The position numbers and the translations under genes were made by a program. The notes below the pieces were generated by a model. It did no database searches and was not told where the DNA came from. It saw nothing but the letters and a program-made list of their open reading frames with translations. Positions 13,695 to 20,518 of a DNA stretch of 31,499 nt are shown in pieces; the first letter of the stretch is position 1; every line of letters starts with the position of its first letter. Source of the DNA: a virus. Location: positions 1 to 31,499 of IMG/VR virus record IMGVR_UViG_3300049477_000226; one strand, written 5' to 3'.

Positions 13695-14141
13695 CTATCC
13701 CTCCCTGTCGTCGTCGCCGAGATCGAGGGTGGTTGCCGGGAGGCGCGTGTCGAGGTCGCTTACGTCGTTCGAGTAGTAGCGCACATTGTCCGTGGATTCA
13801 TCCTGTCGGCGCGTGCGCGCGGCTGCGAGTTCGGCCATCACGTCGCCTATGTAGCCTGCCCCCTCGGGCGTGAGCGTGCCGGGGTAAACCTGCCGGATGC
13901 GCAGCAAAAGCAGGCGCGTGGCCATGTCGCAGGCTTCGACGTGGTCGTTGTTGCCGCTGTCGTAGGTCGAGATCACGCCCACGTAGGTCTGCACCTTGGC
14001 CGCGACCATCTCGCACATCTTCGTGAGGCGCGCGGCGTTCAGGGTGTTCGTGCTCGAACGCTGGCGCGACAGGTCAATGAGCGTCTTGTCGGCGATCATG
14101 ACCTGGATTTCGGTGTCGATTTGCGCTGCCAGCGTGGCCAC
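13695..14141 (-). CDS. Head-tail adaptor candidate (gp6/DUF1320-like)
   Basis: This 148-residue protein is mostly helical in its first 115 residues (LTKMCEMVAAKVQTYVG, VEACDMATRLLLLRIRQ) with an acidic Asp-rich tail (LDLGDDDREG). Helical proteins of this size between the capsid genes and gpG-like genes are usually head-tail adaptors, and Mu gp36 (DUF1320) has a similar run with a conserved DIA-R-LL-like helix. The match is one of shape and position only. It starts three bases after the end of the gene upstream and ends just before the gpG-like gene, in the same late operon. Confidence 0.5.
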   Translation of the reverse strand: MATLAAQIDTEIQVMIADKTLIDLSRQRSSTNTLNAARLTKMCEMVAAKVQTYVGVISTYDSGNNDHVEACDMATRLLLLRIRQVYPGTLTPEGAGYIGDVMAELAAARTRRQDESTDNVRYYSNDVSDLDTRLPATTLDLGDDDREG

Positions 14142-14144
14142 GGT

Positions 14145-14444
14145 TTAGCCCTCGGGTTTTGCTTCGGCCTCGATCACGGGCGCTTCTTCGGGGCAGACCA
14201 AGTATTTGGCCTTGAGCGCGTTGAGTTCTTCGGTCACGCCCTCAAGTTGCTCGCGCGCCTGCGTCATGGCCGTAAGCGCTTCACTGTGCTCTGTGATCAG
14301 GCCGCTGACAGCGCCACCCACACGGTCAAAGGCGTTGCGCATGGCCGCAATCTCGCGCGTGCTGGACGTGTGCTTGGCGCCCTCGATGAAGGCGTCGAGG
14401 GTTTGCCAATCCTGCTGCAACTGCGCCTGGCGTTTCTCGTCCAT
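14145..14444 (-). CDS. Small coiled-coil protein
   Basis: This is a 99-residue protein with heptad-like spacing of hydrophobics from about residue 5 to 80 (QLQQDWQTLDAFIEGA, LTAMTQAREQLEGVTEELN), pointing to a helical bundle or coiled coil. The Pro/Glu-rich tail contains one cysteine. No family is recognised. It sits between a lectin-like virion protein and the head-tail adaptor candidate, so it could be a minor virion protein, an assembly helper or a chaperone. It does not resemble the G/GT tail chaperones and lies far from the tape-measure gene. Confidence 0.6.
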   Translation of the reverse strand: MDEKRQAQLQQDWQTLDAFIEGAKHTSSTREIAAMRNAFDRVGGAVSGLITEHSEALTAMTQAREQLEGVTEELNALKAKYLVCPEEAPVIEAEAKPEG

Positions 14445-14456
14445 GGTTCGCTTTCG

Positions 14457-15767
14457 TTAGTTGTCGGGCCAGTCAGTGGCCGCCGTGTCGGATTCGAAGC
14501 CGCGCTTGAACATGCGGTTGAGCAGTTCCATGCTGTCGCCCGTGGTGCCGCCCGTGACGGCGTTCGTGTATGTGTCGTGCTTGGCCGCCGGCGTCACGCC
14601 GCCGCTTACGCCAATGGCCTGGCCGCCGTCGCAGACGTTCAGCATCTGCAAACAGACTTCGTCAACAATGACTTTGCCCGAGCTGCCGTAGGTGGCCATT
14701 TCAAGCTCAACGCGCAGGGTGCTCATGTCGGCGTTGGCCGGTAGCACAAAGGAGCCGAAGGCCTGCTTGACAGCGCTCGTGGTCAGCGTGCTCACGTCTT
14801 TGCTGAGCGTCAGGTGCGTGGTGGAATCGTCCTTGATCTTGATCGTGAGCGTGCCCGTGGGTGTGCTGGTTTTCTTGCCGATGTAATCCAGGCCGTAAAT
14901 GCAGAGCTGGTGCATGCGCGCACCGATGTACTGGTACATGACCGTGTCTTCTTCGGTCTTCACGCTCTGCGCGCCGATGCATTCGTCTGTCGTATCGAGC
15001 GCCCAGCCCGCATTGCTGACGGTCCATTCGTCGGTGAGTGTGGCGTTCTCGAAATCGCCGTCAGTGATCACGTTGCCCGAGGCTTCGTCGCCGCACACAG
15101 AATTGAAAGGCTGGTTGGTGGAGATCACCGCCTGCTCGGATGACAGGCCCTGAGCGGCCCTGCCGTACTCCTGTTTGTAGGTGTTGCCGTCGCCCGAGCC
15201 GCCCTCGAGAAAGGCGTAATCGCCTGGCGCGGCGCCGCGCACTTCGAATTCCTCGTTACCCTCGGTGGGCGCTTCGGGGTAGGGCTTGGTACAGACGACC
15301 GTTTTGGTTTCGACGTGGCCCACATCGCCGCCGTAGGCCGGGTCGATGTTGTGCACGAGCACCTGCGCGCTGCCCACGTTGGCGCCGCCTGCGGTGAACG
15401 TGCTAGGTTTGGTGAAGCCGCGCTCCTCGAATTCGTCGGAGTTGTCGATCAGCCACTTCTGGAAGTAGGCCAGGCTGACTTCGAGATCGGCGATGTTGGG
15501 CGAGCTGGCGAAACGGCCCAGCACTTTGCCCAGCGGGCCTGCGAACTTCTCGAGAATCGCTTTCATCACGCCGTTGCGCGCGTCGCGCACGGCCTTGATG
15601 GCGGCCAAAAGTTCGATGTTCTCTTCTTCATGGTCGCCCGTCACGCACTGGGTTTCCAGCGCGGACAAAAGGGTGTCCATGCCGCCGGCGTCGGTGACTT
15701 CATCGGCGTAAACGTCTTCGAGCGCCTGAATCAGCGCGAGCACTTCTGCCTGGGAACGTGCGGCCAT
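14457..15767 (-). CDS. Lectin-like virion protein within head genes
   Basis: This is a 436-residue protein. The first 125 residues are helical, a likely virion-binding part. At about residue 240 the element NVITDGDFENATLTDEWTV appears, followed by YQYIGARMHQLCIYGLDY, LTIKIKDDSTTHLTL and GKVIVDEVCLQML. This is the usual order of a carbohydrate-binding-module jelly-roll (N-x-x-x-DG-x-FE ... W ... Y-x-L-x-F ... I-x-I-D-x-V). The closing strand with D-x-V-x-L fits especially well. Unlike the fibre genes it lies among capsid genes, after a membrane-protein cassette. It may be a head fibre or a decoration that binds cell-surface sugars. The jelly-roll call is by eye. Confidence 0.6.
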   Translation of the reverse strand: MAARSQAEVLALIQALEDVYADEVTDAGGMDTLLSALETQCVTGDHEEENIELLAAIKAVRDARNGVMKAILEKFAGPLGKVLGRFASSPNIADLEVSLAYFQKWLIDNSDEFEERGFTKPSTFTAGGANVGSAQVLVHNIDPAYGGDVGHVETKTVVCTKPYPEAPTEGNEEFEVRGAAPGDYAFLEGGSGDGNTYKQEYGRAAQGLSSEQAVISTNQPFNSVCGDEASGNVITDGDFENATLTDEWTVSNAGWALDTTDECIGAQSVKTEEDTVMYQYIGARMHQLCIYGLDYIGKKTSTPTGTLTIKIKDDSTTHLTLSKDVSTLTTSAVKQAFGSFVLPANADMSTLRVELEMATYGSSGKVIVDEVCLQMLNVCDGGQAIGVSGGVTPAAKHDTYTNAVTGGTTGDSMELLNRMFKRGFESDTAATDWPDN

Positions 15768-15770
15768 CTG

Positions 15771-16061
15771 CTACCCTCCGTTGCGCGCGGGCCTTATCTG
15801 GACCCGACTGCCTCGCAATTCCGCGATGGCGACTTCGTGCTTGGCGAGCTTTTCACTGTGGCGGCGCGAGCGCTCGGCGTGGTCGCGGTCGTTTTGTTTC
15901 AGCTCTTCAAAGTTCTCCGCGCCTGATGTGAGCTGCTGACCCATGACAGCCAGGCGCACATCGAACTTGGCCAGCATGCCGCGCACGGTCCAGACGGTGC
16001 CGACCAGCGTGCCAAGCGCGCCCATGACCGACACCGCAAGCATGATTGCCGATTCGCTCAT
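15771..16061 (-). CDS. Small membrane protein with coiled-coil tail (i-spanin- or holin-like)
   Basis: This is a 96-residue protein. One hydrophobic helix lies at about residues 4-28 (AIMLAVSVMGALGTLVGTVW). A charged helical tail follows with repeated His, Arg, Glu and Lys and heptad-like spacing (FEELKQNDRDHAERSRRHSE). This topology is seen in Rz-type i-spanins and in some accessory holins. It overlaps the lipoprotein gene upstream by four bases, and a second lipoprotein gene lies before that. Spanin pairs combine an i-spanin with an o-spanin lipoprotein, so this is a candidate pair. No endolysin lies nearby, which is unusual. Confidence 0.6.
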   Translation of the reverse strand: MSESAIMLAVSVMGALGTLVGTVWTVRGMLAKFDVRLAVMGQQLTSGAENFEELKQNDRDHAERSRRHSEKLAKHEVAIAELRGSRVQIRPARNGG

Positions 16062-16558
16062 GCGGTCACTTTGGCGATGAAGGCCTTGGTTTCGGGGCTG
16101 TGTTCCACGGGGTTGTTCTCATCAGCCAACGCTGCCTTCAAGGCTCCCTTAGCCTCAGGCACCGCTTCGATGGATTTGATTACCTCAATGCCCGCGTCGG
16201 CTTCTTTGCGCGCCGCCCTGGCCTCGAGGTTCCGCTTGCGCGCCCATGCTGCTACGGCCATGCCGCCTGCGCCTAAGATGCCGCCCGCGATATCACCCCA
16301 CGGGCTGGGCAGGATCGACTTGGCAAACGTGGCACCCTGAGACACCATGCCGCCGTCTTCGGCGTACTCGGTTACAGGCTGGCGAGGCTTGCCGCTTGGG
16401 CTTGTAGCCTCCGTGGTTTCACGGCCCGCTTCGTCAAAATAGAGCAGGGCACCCGCATCATTCTTGGCGTGCACGGTTCCAGCCAGCATCCCGCACGAGG
16501 CGAGAAACAGGCTAGCGCCGAACAGGATGATCAGCAGAAGTGTCAGGCTTGTTTTCAT
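16058..16558 (-). CDS. Lipoprotein with C-terminal membrane segment
   Basis: This is a 166-residue protein. It starts with a lipoprotein signal: MKTS, a hydrophobic run and the lipobox LASC with Cys22 as the acylation site. A soluble linker follows, then a second hydrophobic region (WGDIAGGILGAGGMAVAAW, about residues 88-106), then a charged helical tail. In Gram-negative hosts a lipid anchor plus a second membrane segment could tether envelope layers. It overlaps the gene upstream by 47 bases and the membrane gene downstream by four. An o-spanin, a superinfection-exclusion lipoprotein or a virion-associated protein are the options. Confidence 0.65.
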   Translation of the reverse strand: MKTSLTLLLIILFGASLFLASCGMLAGTVHAKNDAGALLYFDEAGRETTEATSPSGKPRQPVTEYAEDGGMVSQGATFAKSILPSPWGDIAGGILGAGGMAVAAWARKRNLEARAARKEADAGIEVIKSIEAVPEAKGALKAALADENNPVEHSPETKAFIAKVTA

Positions 16559-16853
16559 CTTCGTAGCTCCACGTTTTGACGTCGCTTATGACCGTGCCGC
16601 TTTCCAGCCGGATCTCGAAGTGCATCAGCCTGATTGGCCGTCCACGCTCGCGCACATCGGCACGCCCAGCAGTTGCACAGCCAGCGAGCATGGCCACCAG
16701 CAGGACCGCACCAGCAATCACCGCGTACATCACCGCGAACCAGAGCGCGCGCCTGGCGAGGCTGCGACCCTTTGTCTCGCGCGGCTCGCGCAAGACAGGC
16801 CACTCGCCTGAGTCCTCTGGGCTGCCGATGTAATGACTGTCTGGCATAGTCAA
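16512..16853 (-). CDS. Membrane protein with internal lipobox-like motif
   Basis: This is a 113-residue protein. I prefer the TTG start at 16853 because GAGG lies eight bases upstream; the ATG at 16847 would be 14 bases away. About 35 charged residues precede a hydrophobic segment at about 37-57 (LWFAVMYAVIAGAVLLVAMLAGC). It ends in LAGC at residues 56-59, which matches a lipobox but stands unusually far from the N-terminus. The remaining 54 residues are polar. It is therefore either a type II membrane protein or a lipoprotein with a long cytoplasmic leader. It overlaps the lipoprotein gene downstream by 47 bases in another frame. No family is recognised. Confidence 0.55.
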   Translation of the reverse strand: MTMPDSHYIGSPEDSGEWPVLREPRETKGRSLARRALWFAVMYAVIAGAVLLVAMLAGCATAGRADVRERGRPIRLMHFEIRLESGTVISDVKTWSYEDENKPDTSADHPVRR

Positions 16854-16893
16854 ATCACGTGCCTCAAAGCGTTCCGGTCAATCTCGTGCTGCA

Positions 16894-17082
16894 TCACAGG
16901 CTCAGCTCGACAGCCGCCTCGCACTTCACGCACTTGCTTTGTGCGTACTTCCCGAGCGCGCTTGCGTCGTACAGCGTGAACTCGGCTTCGTGGTTCCATC
17001 TTCCGCACGATGGGCACTCCCACTGGAACATCCGTGCCACCCTCACGACCGGCACCACCTTGGACTGACGGTCGCTCGGCAT
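16894..17082 (-). CDS. Small zinc-ribbon protein
   Basis: This is a 62-residue protein from ATG 17082, two bases after the stop of the gene upstream. It has two CxxC pairs: CPSC in a tryptophan-rich context (FQWECPSCGRWNH) and CVKC near the end (SKCVKCEAAVEL). This is the layout of a zinc ribbon. Such mini-proteins may bind nucleic acids or act as structural knobs, and none of these roles is directly supported. The longer frame in the track adds a start that would overlap the upstream gene more deeply, which is why I chose the shorter one. Confidence 0.65.
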   Translation of the reverse strand: MPSDRQSKVVPVVRVARMFQWECPSCGRWNHEAEFTLYDASALGKYAQSKCVKCEAAVELSL

Positions 17083-17084
17083 GG

Positions 17085-17444
17085 CTAGTCGTCCGTGCCG
17101 TACCACGTCACCGTGACCACGGCCAGGTTGCCGCTTACGGCCTTGATGGCGACTTTGCTCTTGCCCTCAACAGGCAAGGGCTGGCTGTAGCCGCCGGCTG
17201 CGATGCCCATGGCGTTGAAGCCTGCGCCCGCGATGTCGAGCGCAGCCTCGGTCGTGGTGGCGCAAAACGCCGCCACGCTCGAAAAGAACACGCAGTAGGT
17301 CGCGCCCGCAGGCACGGTGAACTCCGCGCCTACGCTGCCATCAGCTTCGCTGCCCTCGCTCCAGCATTCGCGCGGGTGCAAAGGCGTGCCGCCCTTGGAC
17401 ATCGTGAGTCGTGTATCGTTGCTTTCCACGGCGACGCCCTCCAT
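17085..17444 (-). CDS. Small beta-rich protein downstream of major capsid
   Basis: This is a 119-residue protein with beta-rich composition (EFTVPAGATYCVFFSSVAAF, KVAIKAVSGNLAVVTVTWYG). It has four cysteines, none in a CxxC arrangement. The size, beta pattern and place directly behind the capsid gene are what is often seen for head decoration or stabilising proteins. No family is recognised. Its start is separated from the capsid stop by a GC-rich hairpin, so expression may differ from capsid. Confidence 0.55.
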   Translation of the reverse strand: MEGVAVESNDTRLTMSKGGTPLHPRECWSEGSEADGSVGAEFTVPAGATYCVFFSSVAAFCATTTEAALDIAGAGFNAMGIAAGGYSQPLPVEGKSKVAIKAVSGNLAVVTVTWYGTDD

Positions 17445-17456
17445 GTGGCCCTGAGA

Positions 17457-17479
17457 GGGGCAGGCACGGCGCCTGCCCC
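17457..17479 (-). terminator. GC-rich hairpin downstream of major capsid gene
   Basis: GGGGCAGGC (17457-17465) pairs perfectly with GCCTGCCCC (17471-17479), a 9-base stem with a 5-base loop, between the capsid stop and the next gene. In the direction of transcription it is followed by CTCTCAGGG, not a T-run. It is therefore more likely a partial terminator or an RNA-protecting stem than a full stop. Such stems after capsid genes can lower downstream expression. Confidence 0.5.
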
Positions 17480-17495
17480 TTCATTACGCTCAGGA

Positions 17496-18431
17496 CTAAG
17501 CGTCCTTGAGCTTGACCACGTGCAGGGGTGAGCCCCAGCCCACTTCGCCTGCGTAGCGGGCCTGGAACAGCTCTTCGTTCTGCATGATGACGCTGAAGGC
17601 GGCGTCCTGGCCTTGCGCGCCGATGGTGCTGAGCATGTTCGGCGCTTCCTGCTCGGCGTACACCATGGGCTTGCGCGAGCCGCCGAGCACGAACAGGTAC
17701 ATGTGGTCGGCGTTGGCGAGCTCGGCGTTGGGGCGCAGCTCCAGCATCTGGTCGATGCGGGCCTTGTCGTTGAGCAGTTGCGGGTTGACCGCATCCATCA
17801 CAAAGCTCGTGATGGCGGGGTTGTACATCAGGGCAAAGCGCATGTTCTTGGGGTTGCCGTGGTACAGGTAGCCGTGCGCCGCCAGCATCGTGGCGAAGGC
17901 TTCGTGGCCCTTCCACACGGCGCTGAGCACTTCGGCTGCGCTGTCGGTCCATGCGCCCGACTTCAAGTTGTCAAACGTGACCGTGGTGCCGGGGATGCCG
18001 TTGGTCGCGCTATGCTGCGCGGTGGTGCCCACGCCGCCTACGGATTCGCCCGTTTCGAGCAGGTCGGTCATGCGCTCGGCGCGGTCAGCCACAACGATCT
18101 CGGCGAGCGAGCGCAGCACGCGGCTGACTTCGCCCTTGGCCACGGCATCGCTGCGCGAGAGCAGGTTGCGGTCGATGCCGACCGTTTTGCGGCGCAGCTT
18201 CGTGGTCACCGTGTAAGCCGCGCTGTCGAGGCCGTCCACTTGGGCTGTTCCGGCGGCGTCCTGCATTTTGCCGGGGGCGGTCAGGCTGGTGATCTTGGCG
18301 AAGCCTTCGGGGGCGCTGTAAACATCATACAGGCCCTCGAACGGGTCGTTCTTGCTGACCTCGTTGTAGAGGTTCACGAACTCCGCGCGGGCTTCGCGCA
18401 GGTTTGCGTGGATGGTGCTTGCGGTAGGCAT
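17496..18431 (-). CDS. Major capsid protein (Mu gpT-like, HK97 fold)
   Basis: This is a 311-residue protein with a good ribosome site (GGAGG about nine bases upstream). Its C-terminal third contains RKPMVYAEQEAPNMLSTIG, AFSVIMQNEELFQARYAGEVGWG. This matches the Mu gpT order (RP-x-I-x-Q-E-x-x-P ... V-x-A-R-x-x-x-GYG-x-W), where the last stretch ends the P-domain. The size matches gpT, about 305 residues, without a long N-terminal delta domain; the scaffold is a separate gene product upstream. Its place after protease/scaffold and decoration genes is the standard order. It forms the icosahedral shell. Confidence 0.75.
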   Translation of the reverse strand: MPTASTIHANLREARAEFVNLYNEVSKNDPFEGLYDVYSAPEGFAKITSLTAPGKMQDAAGTAQVDGLDSAAYTVTTKLRRKTVGIDRNLLSRSDAVAKGEVSRVLRSLAEIVVADRAERMTDLLETGESVGGVGTTAQHSATNGIPGTTVTFDNLKSGAWTDSAAEVLSAVWKGHEAFATMLAAHGYLYHGNPKNMRFALMYNPAITSFVMDAVNPQLLNDKARIDQMLELRPNAELANADHMYLFVLGGSRKPMVYAEQEAPNMLSTIGAQGQDAAFSVIMQNEELFQARYAGEVGWGSPLHVVKLKDA

Positions 18432-18460
18432 TGGAGAGGCCCTCCTTGGGCCGGGTGACA

Positions 18461-18479
18461 GGGCGGTTAGACGCCGCCC
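18461..18479 (-). other. Short hairpin between decoration and capsid genes
   Basis: GGGCGG (18461-18466) pairs with CCGCCC (18474-18479) around a 7-base loop in the leader of the capsid gene. No T-run follows. The capsid Shine-Dalgarno lies about 20 bases downstream, so the stem could affect capsid mRNA stability. Function is speculative. Confidence 0.3.
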
Positions 18480-18488
18480 CTGCTGGGG

Positions 18489-19076
18489 TTAGTTCATCGC
18501 GTTGACGAGCGCGATCAGGGCGTTGACCTTGGCGATGATCGAGGCCAGGTCGTCTTTGGTGCCGGCTGTCGTGTCATCGCAGGTGTTTGTGGCCGTGCCG
18601 GTCGTGCTGTCGGTCAGCGCTGTGATGTCGGCGGCGATCAGGCCCTTGTAGGCGTTGGCGTGCGGGAAGAGCTGCACCCAGACCTTCGTGGCGCTGGTGA
18701 TCTTCACGATGCGGCCGATGGGCGTCACGTTGGTGACGTTGCCGATGACGTCGCAGGCATCGTCGCCATCCATGTAGACCATGTCGCCGACGTTGGCCTG
18801 AGCCTGCGAGCCCGCGGTGTGCGTGAGCTCGATCAAGGCGCCGCCGATGTCGACTTCGACGGAAACGTCGCCGTCAGCACCCGCAGAGTTGCTGACTTCA
18901 TCGACGGCCACGCCCAGCAGCAGCAGGCCCGATGCGTCTGCGCCGATGCGCACGTAGCCGTCAACATCGAGGCCGACGAGCGCGCCGCGGTAAATGACGT
19001 CGGCAGCGTCCACCGGGAATTTGAGCGTCATGCCGCTCGGGATGTAGTTCGCGTTACGGTTGGCAGAAAGTGCCAT
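18489..19076 (-). CDS. Head decoration / capsid-cement protein (DUF2190-like)
   Basis: This is a 195-residue protein with a strong ribosome site (AAGGAGG about nine bases upstream). It begins NRNANYIPSGMTLKFPVDAAD and continues with YRGALVGLDVDGYVRIGADASGLLLLGVAVDEV. This resembles the DUF2190 capsid-cement family: a short N-terminus, then small beta domains carrying a V-x-x-G-x-x-V-x-x-D and G-VA-x-E pattern. The middle (VSVEVDIGGALIELTH) continues the beta barrel, and the C-terminus is helical (LASIIAKVNALIALV), possibly a trimerising extension. Cement proteins stabilise the expanded capsid, and the place right before the capsid gene is typical. Confidence 0.65.
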   Translation of the reverse strand: MALSANRNANYIPSGMTLKFPVDAADVIYRGALVGLDVDGYVRIGADASGLLLLGVAVDEVSNSAGADGDVSVEVDIGGALIELTHTAGSQAQANVGDMVYMDGDDACDVIGNVTNVTPIGRIVKITSATKVWVQLFPHANAYKGLIAADITALTDSTTGTATNTCDDTTAGTKDDLASIIAKVNALIALVNAMN

Positions 19077-19139
19077 GGTGTATGCCCTCCTTGGGGCGGT
19101 TGGTGTCAGGCTTTGCTTGCGCGCGCCTGCGGGTGGTTG

Positions 19140-19682
19140 CTAGTTCAGTTCCTCGGGATTGATGAAGTTCTTGTTCAGCCGCACGTACTCATCCTCCGAG
19201 CAGTGCGAAATCTTCTTGGCCTTGAACTCTGCGCGCAGGAACGCTTCGGGCGTGGTCTTCAGCTTCTTGCCGTCGCCCTGGGCGGGGTCGGGTTCGCCGG
19301 CGGGGTCGTCCGTGGAGAGCTTGGCGGTTTTCATGGCCGCGAGCTTCACCTTGCGGGCTTCGCTTGTGCTGAGCGCGCACAGAGCTTTGCGGGCCTGGGC
19401 GTCGGTCAGCGTTCCGTTGGCGGCGCGGTACTCGCGCACCATGCCGTCGAGCTCGCGCTCGCCCTCGACTTCGGCGAGTTTGGCTTCGGCTTCTTCGGCG
19501 CGTTTCTTCAGCTTGGCGACCTCGGCGTCTTCGCCAGCCTTGGGCTCTTTCGGCTCAGGCTTGTGGGCCGTGAGCGCGGCCTTGATGGCTTCGTCGCGTT
19601 CCTTCTTGTCGTCGGCACGGGCTTTGGTGAGCACGTCCGCGACGATCTGGCCGATGGCGGCCTCCTGCTCTTTCGTGAACAT
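19140..19682 (-). CDS. Nested in-frame scaffold protein (internal start)
   Basis: The ATG at 19682 lies in frame inside the protease-scaffold gene, exactly where the protease-like part ends and the coiled-coil part begins (MFTKEQEAAIGQIV). It has its own ribosome site: AGAGGA five bases upstream. Translation from here would give a 180-residue scaffold sharing its C-terminus with the long form. This is the classic nested arrangement of lambda C/Nu3 and of Mu I/Z. The product is inferred and not seen directly. It may be absent if the ribosome site is unused. Confidence 0.5.
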   Translation of the reverse strand: MFTKEQEAAIGQIVADVLTKARADDKKERDEAIKAALTAHKPEPKEPKAGEDAEVAKLKKRAEEAEAKLAEVEGERELDGMVREYRAANGTLTDAQARKALCALSTSEARKVKLAAMKTAKLSTDDPAGEPDPAQGDGKKLKTTPEAFLRAEFKAKKISHCSEDEYVRLNKNFINPEELN

Positions 19683-20252
19683 CGTCGTCCTCTTGTCGTT
19701 GCGGGCGGCGGTCAAGGCCACCAGCTCAGGTTCAGGGGCGTGGAGTGCTGCGCCTGCGGCCTGCCCCAGATTGGCCGCCTGCTTGTCTTTGAGGCTCACG
19801 CCTTCGACCCGGAATTCGGGGATTTCTTCGCTGAAGTGGCCCTCGGCGCCCTCGATGAGCGACAGGCCCCAGATGAAGTCGCGGGTGTAATCGCTCTCCA
19901 TCGAGATGTTCGCGCGTTCGCCTCGCAGCGTGGCGCGTATCTCGTCGGGGTTCGTGACGACCACGTCGGCGCGGTAGTACGGTGCGGCAAACGTGGAGTT
20001 TTCGAGGTAGCCGGTGTGGCCGGCCTCGAGGAAGCCGTTATGGCGCTTGAGCAGGTAGCCTTCGCGCTTGCCCTTGGCCTTGCGCTGCTTTGCCGTGGCT
20101 TCAGCGCGGGCGTAGAAGGCTGCGTCCATGTCGCCGGGCAGCGCGAAATCGGGGCGCTCATCGGCGGTCACGAAGCTGCCCATGAGCACGCCGGGCACGA
20201 CCAGCTCGGTCGTTCCGTTTTCACCTTCGCGCCAATGGGCTTTGTAGGGCAT
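19140..20252 (-). CDS. Prohead protease-scaffold fusion (Mu gpI-like)
   Basis: This is a 370-residue protein from ATG 20252, which has GAGGAA six bases upstream and lies eight bases after the preceding stop; the longer frame would overlap that gene. The first 150 residues contain compact blocks as in capsid-maturation proteases (VVPGVLMGSFVTAD, YLENSTFAAPYYRADVVVT, ISMESDY). The rest is highly charged, Lys/Glu/Ala-rich and coiled-coil (VAKLKKRAEEAEAKLAEVEGE), the look of a scaffold. Phage Mu gpI has the same protease-plus-scaffold design. I cannot identify the catalytic residues with certainty. A second in-frame start inside it is described separately. Confidence 0.65.
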   Translation of the reverse strand: MPYKAHWREGENGTTELVVPGVLMGSFVTADERPDFALPGDMDAAFYARAEATAKQRKAKGKREGYLLKRHNGFLEAGHTGYLENSTFAAPYYRADVVVTNPDEIRATLRGERANISMESDYTRDFIWGLSLIEGAEGHFSEEIPEFRVEGVSLKDKQAANLGQAAGAALHAPEPELVALTAARNDKRTTMFTKEQEAAIGQIVADVLTKARADDKKERDEAIKAALTAHKPEPKEPKAGEDAEVAKLKKRAEEAEAKLAEVEGERELDGMVREYRAANGTLTDAQARKALCALSTSEARKVKLAAMKTAKLSTDDPAGEPDPAQGDGKKLKTTPEAFLRAEFKAKKISHCSEDEYVRLNKNFINPEELN

Positions 20253-20260
20253 CGCTTCCT

Positions 20261-20518
20261 CTAAACTTTGGGCGTCAACTTCTCGGCGCTTTTCCAGTCC
20301 CACACGTGCACGCCGCCTTTTTCATCGCGGCCCGCCACGCGGTTGCCGATCAGGCTCATTTCCTGGATCTCGACTGTGTGCGTGACCGTGGCTGCGTTGC
20401 TTTTGTCGGCGGCGAGTTTGTTGCCGTCGGTCGTGACGACTTCGAGCTCGCGCTTGCCTTTGGCGGTGCGGCGCACGATTTCGATGACTTCAACCTTGTC
20501 GCCGATCTTGATGTTCAT
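20261..20518 (-). CDS. Small beta-rich protein between portal and protease genes
   Basis: This is an 85-residue protein, ATG overlapping the portal-MuF stop in an ATGA. It is beta-rich with a KIGDKVEVIEIV start and a VEIQEMSLIGNRVAG middle, ending in WDWKSAEKLTP. This suggests a small SH3/OB-like barrel. No family is recognised. Coupling to portal on one side and protease/scaffold on the other suggests a role in head assembly. Confidence 0.55.
   Translation of the reverse strand: MNIKIGDKVEVIEIVRRTAKGKRELEVVTTDGNKLAADKSNAATVTHTVEIQEMSLIGNRVAGRDEKGGVHVWDWKSAEKLTPKV

Noticed and set aside
18660-20264. A 534-residue plus-strand frame opposite the decoration and protease genes
   Set aside because: Composition is Arg/Ala/Val/Leu-rich with no family look. 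It mirrors good minus-strand genes with clear ribosome sites, so it is a GC-driven shadow.
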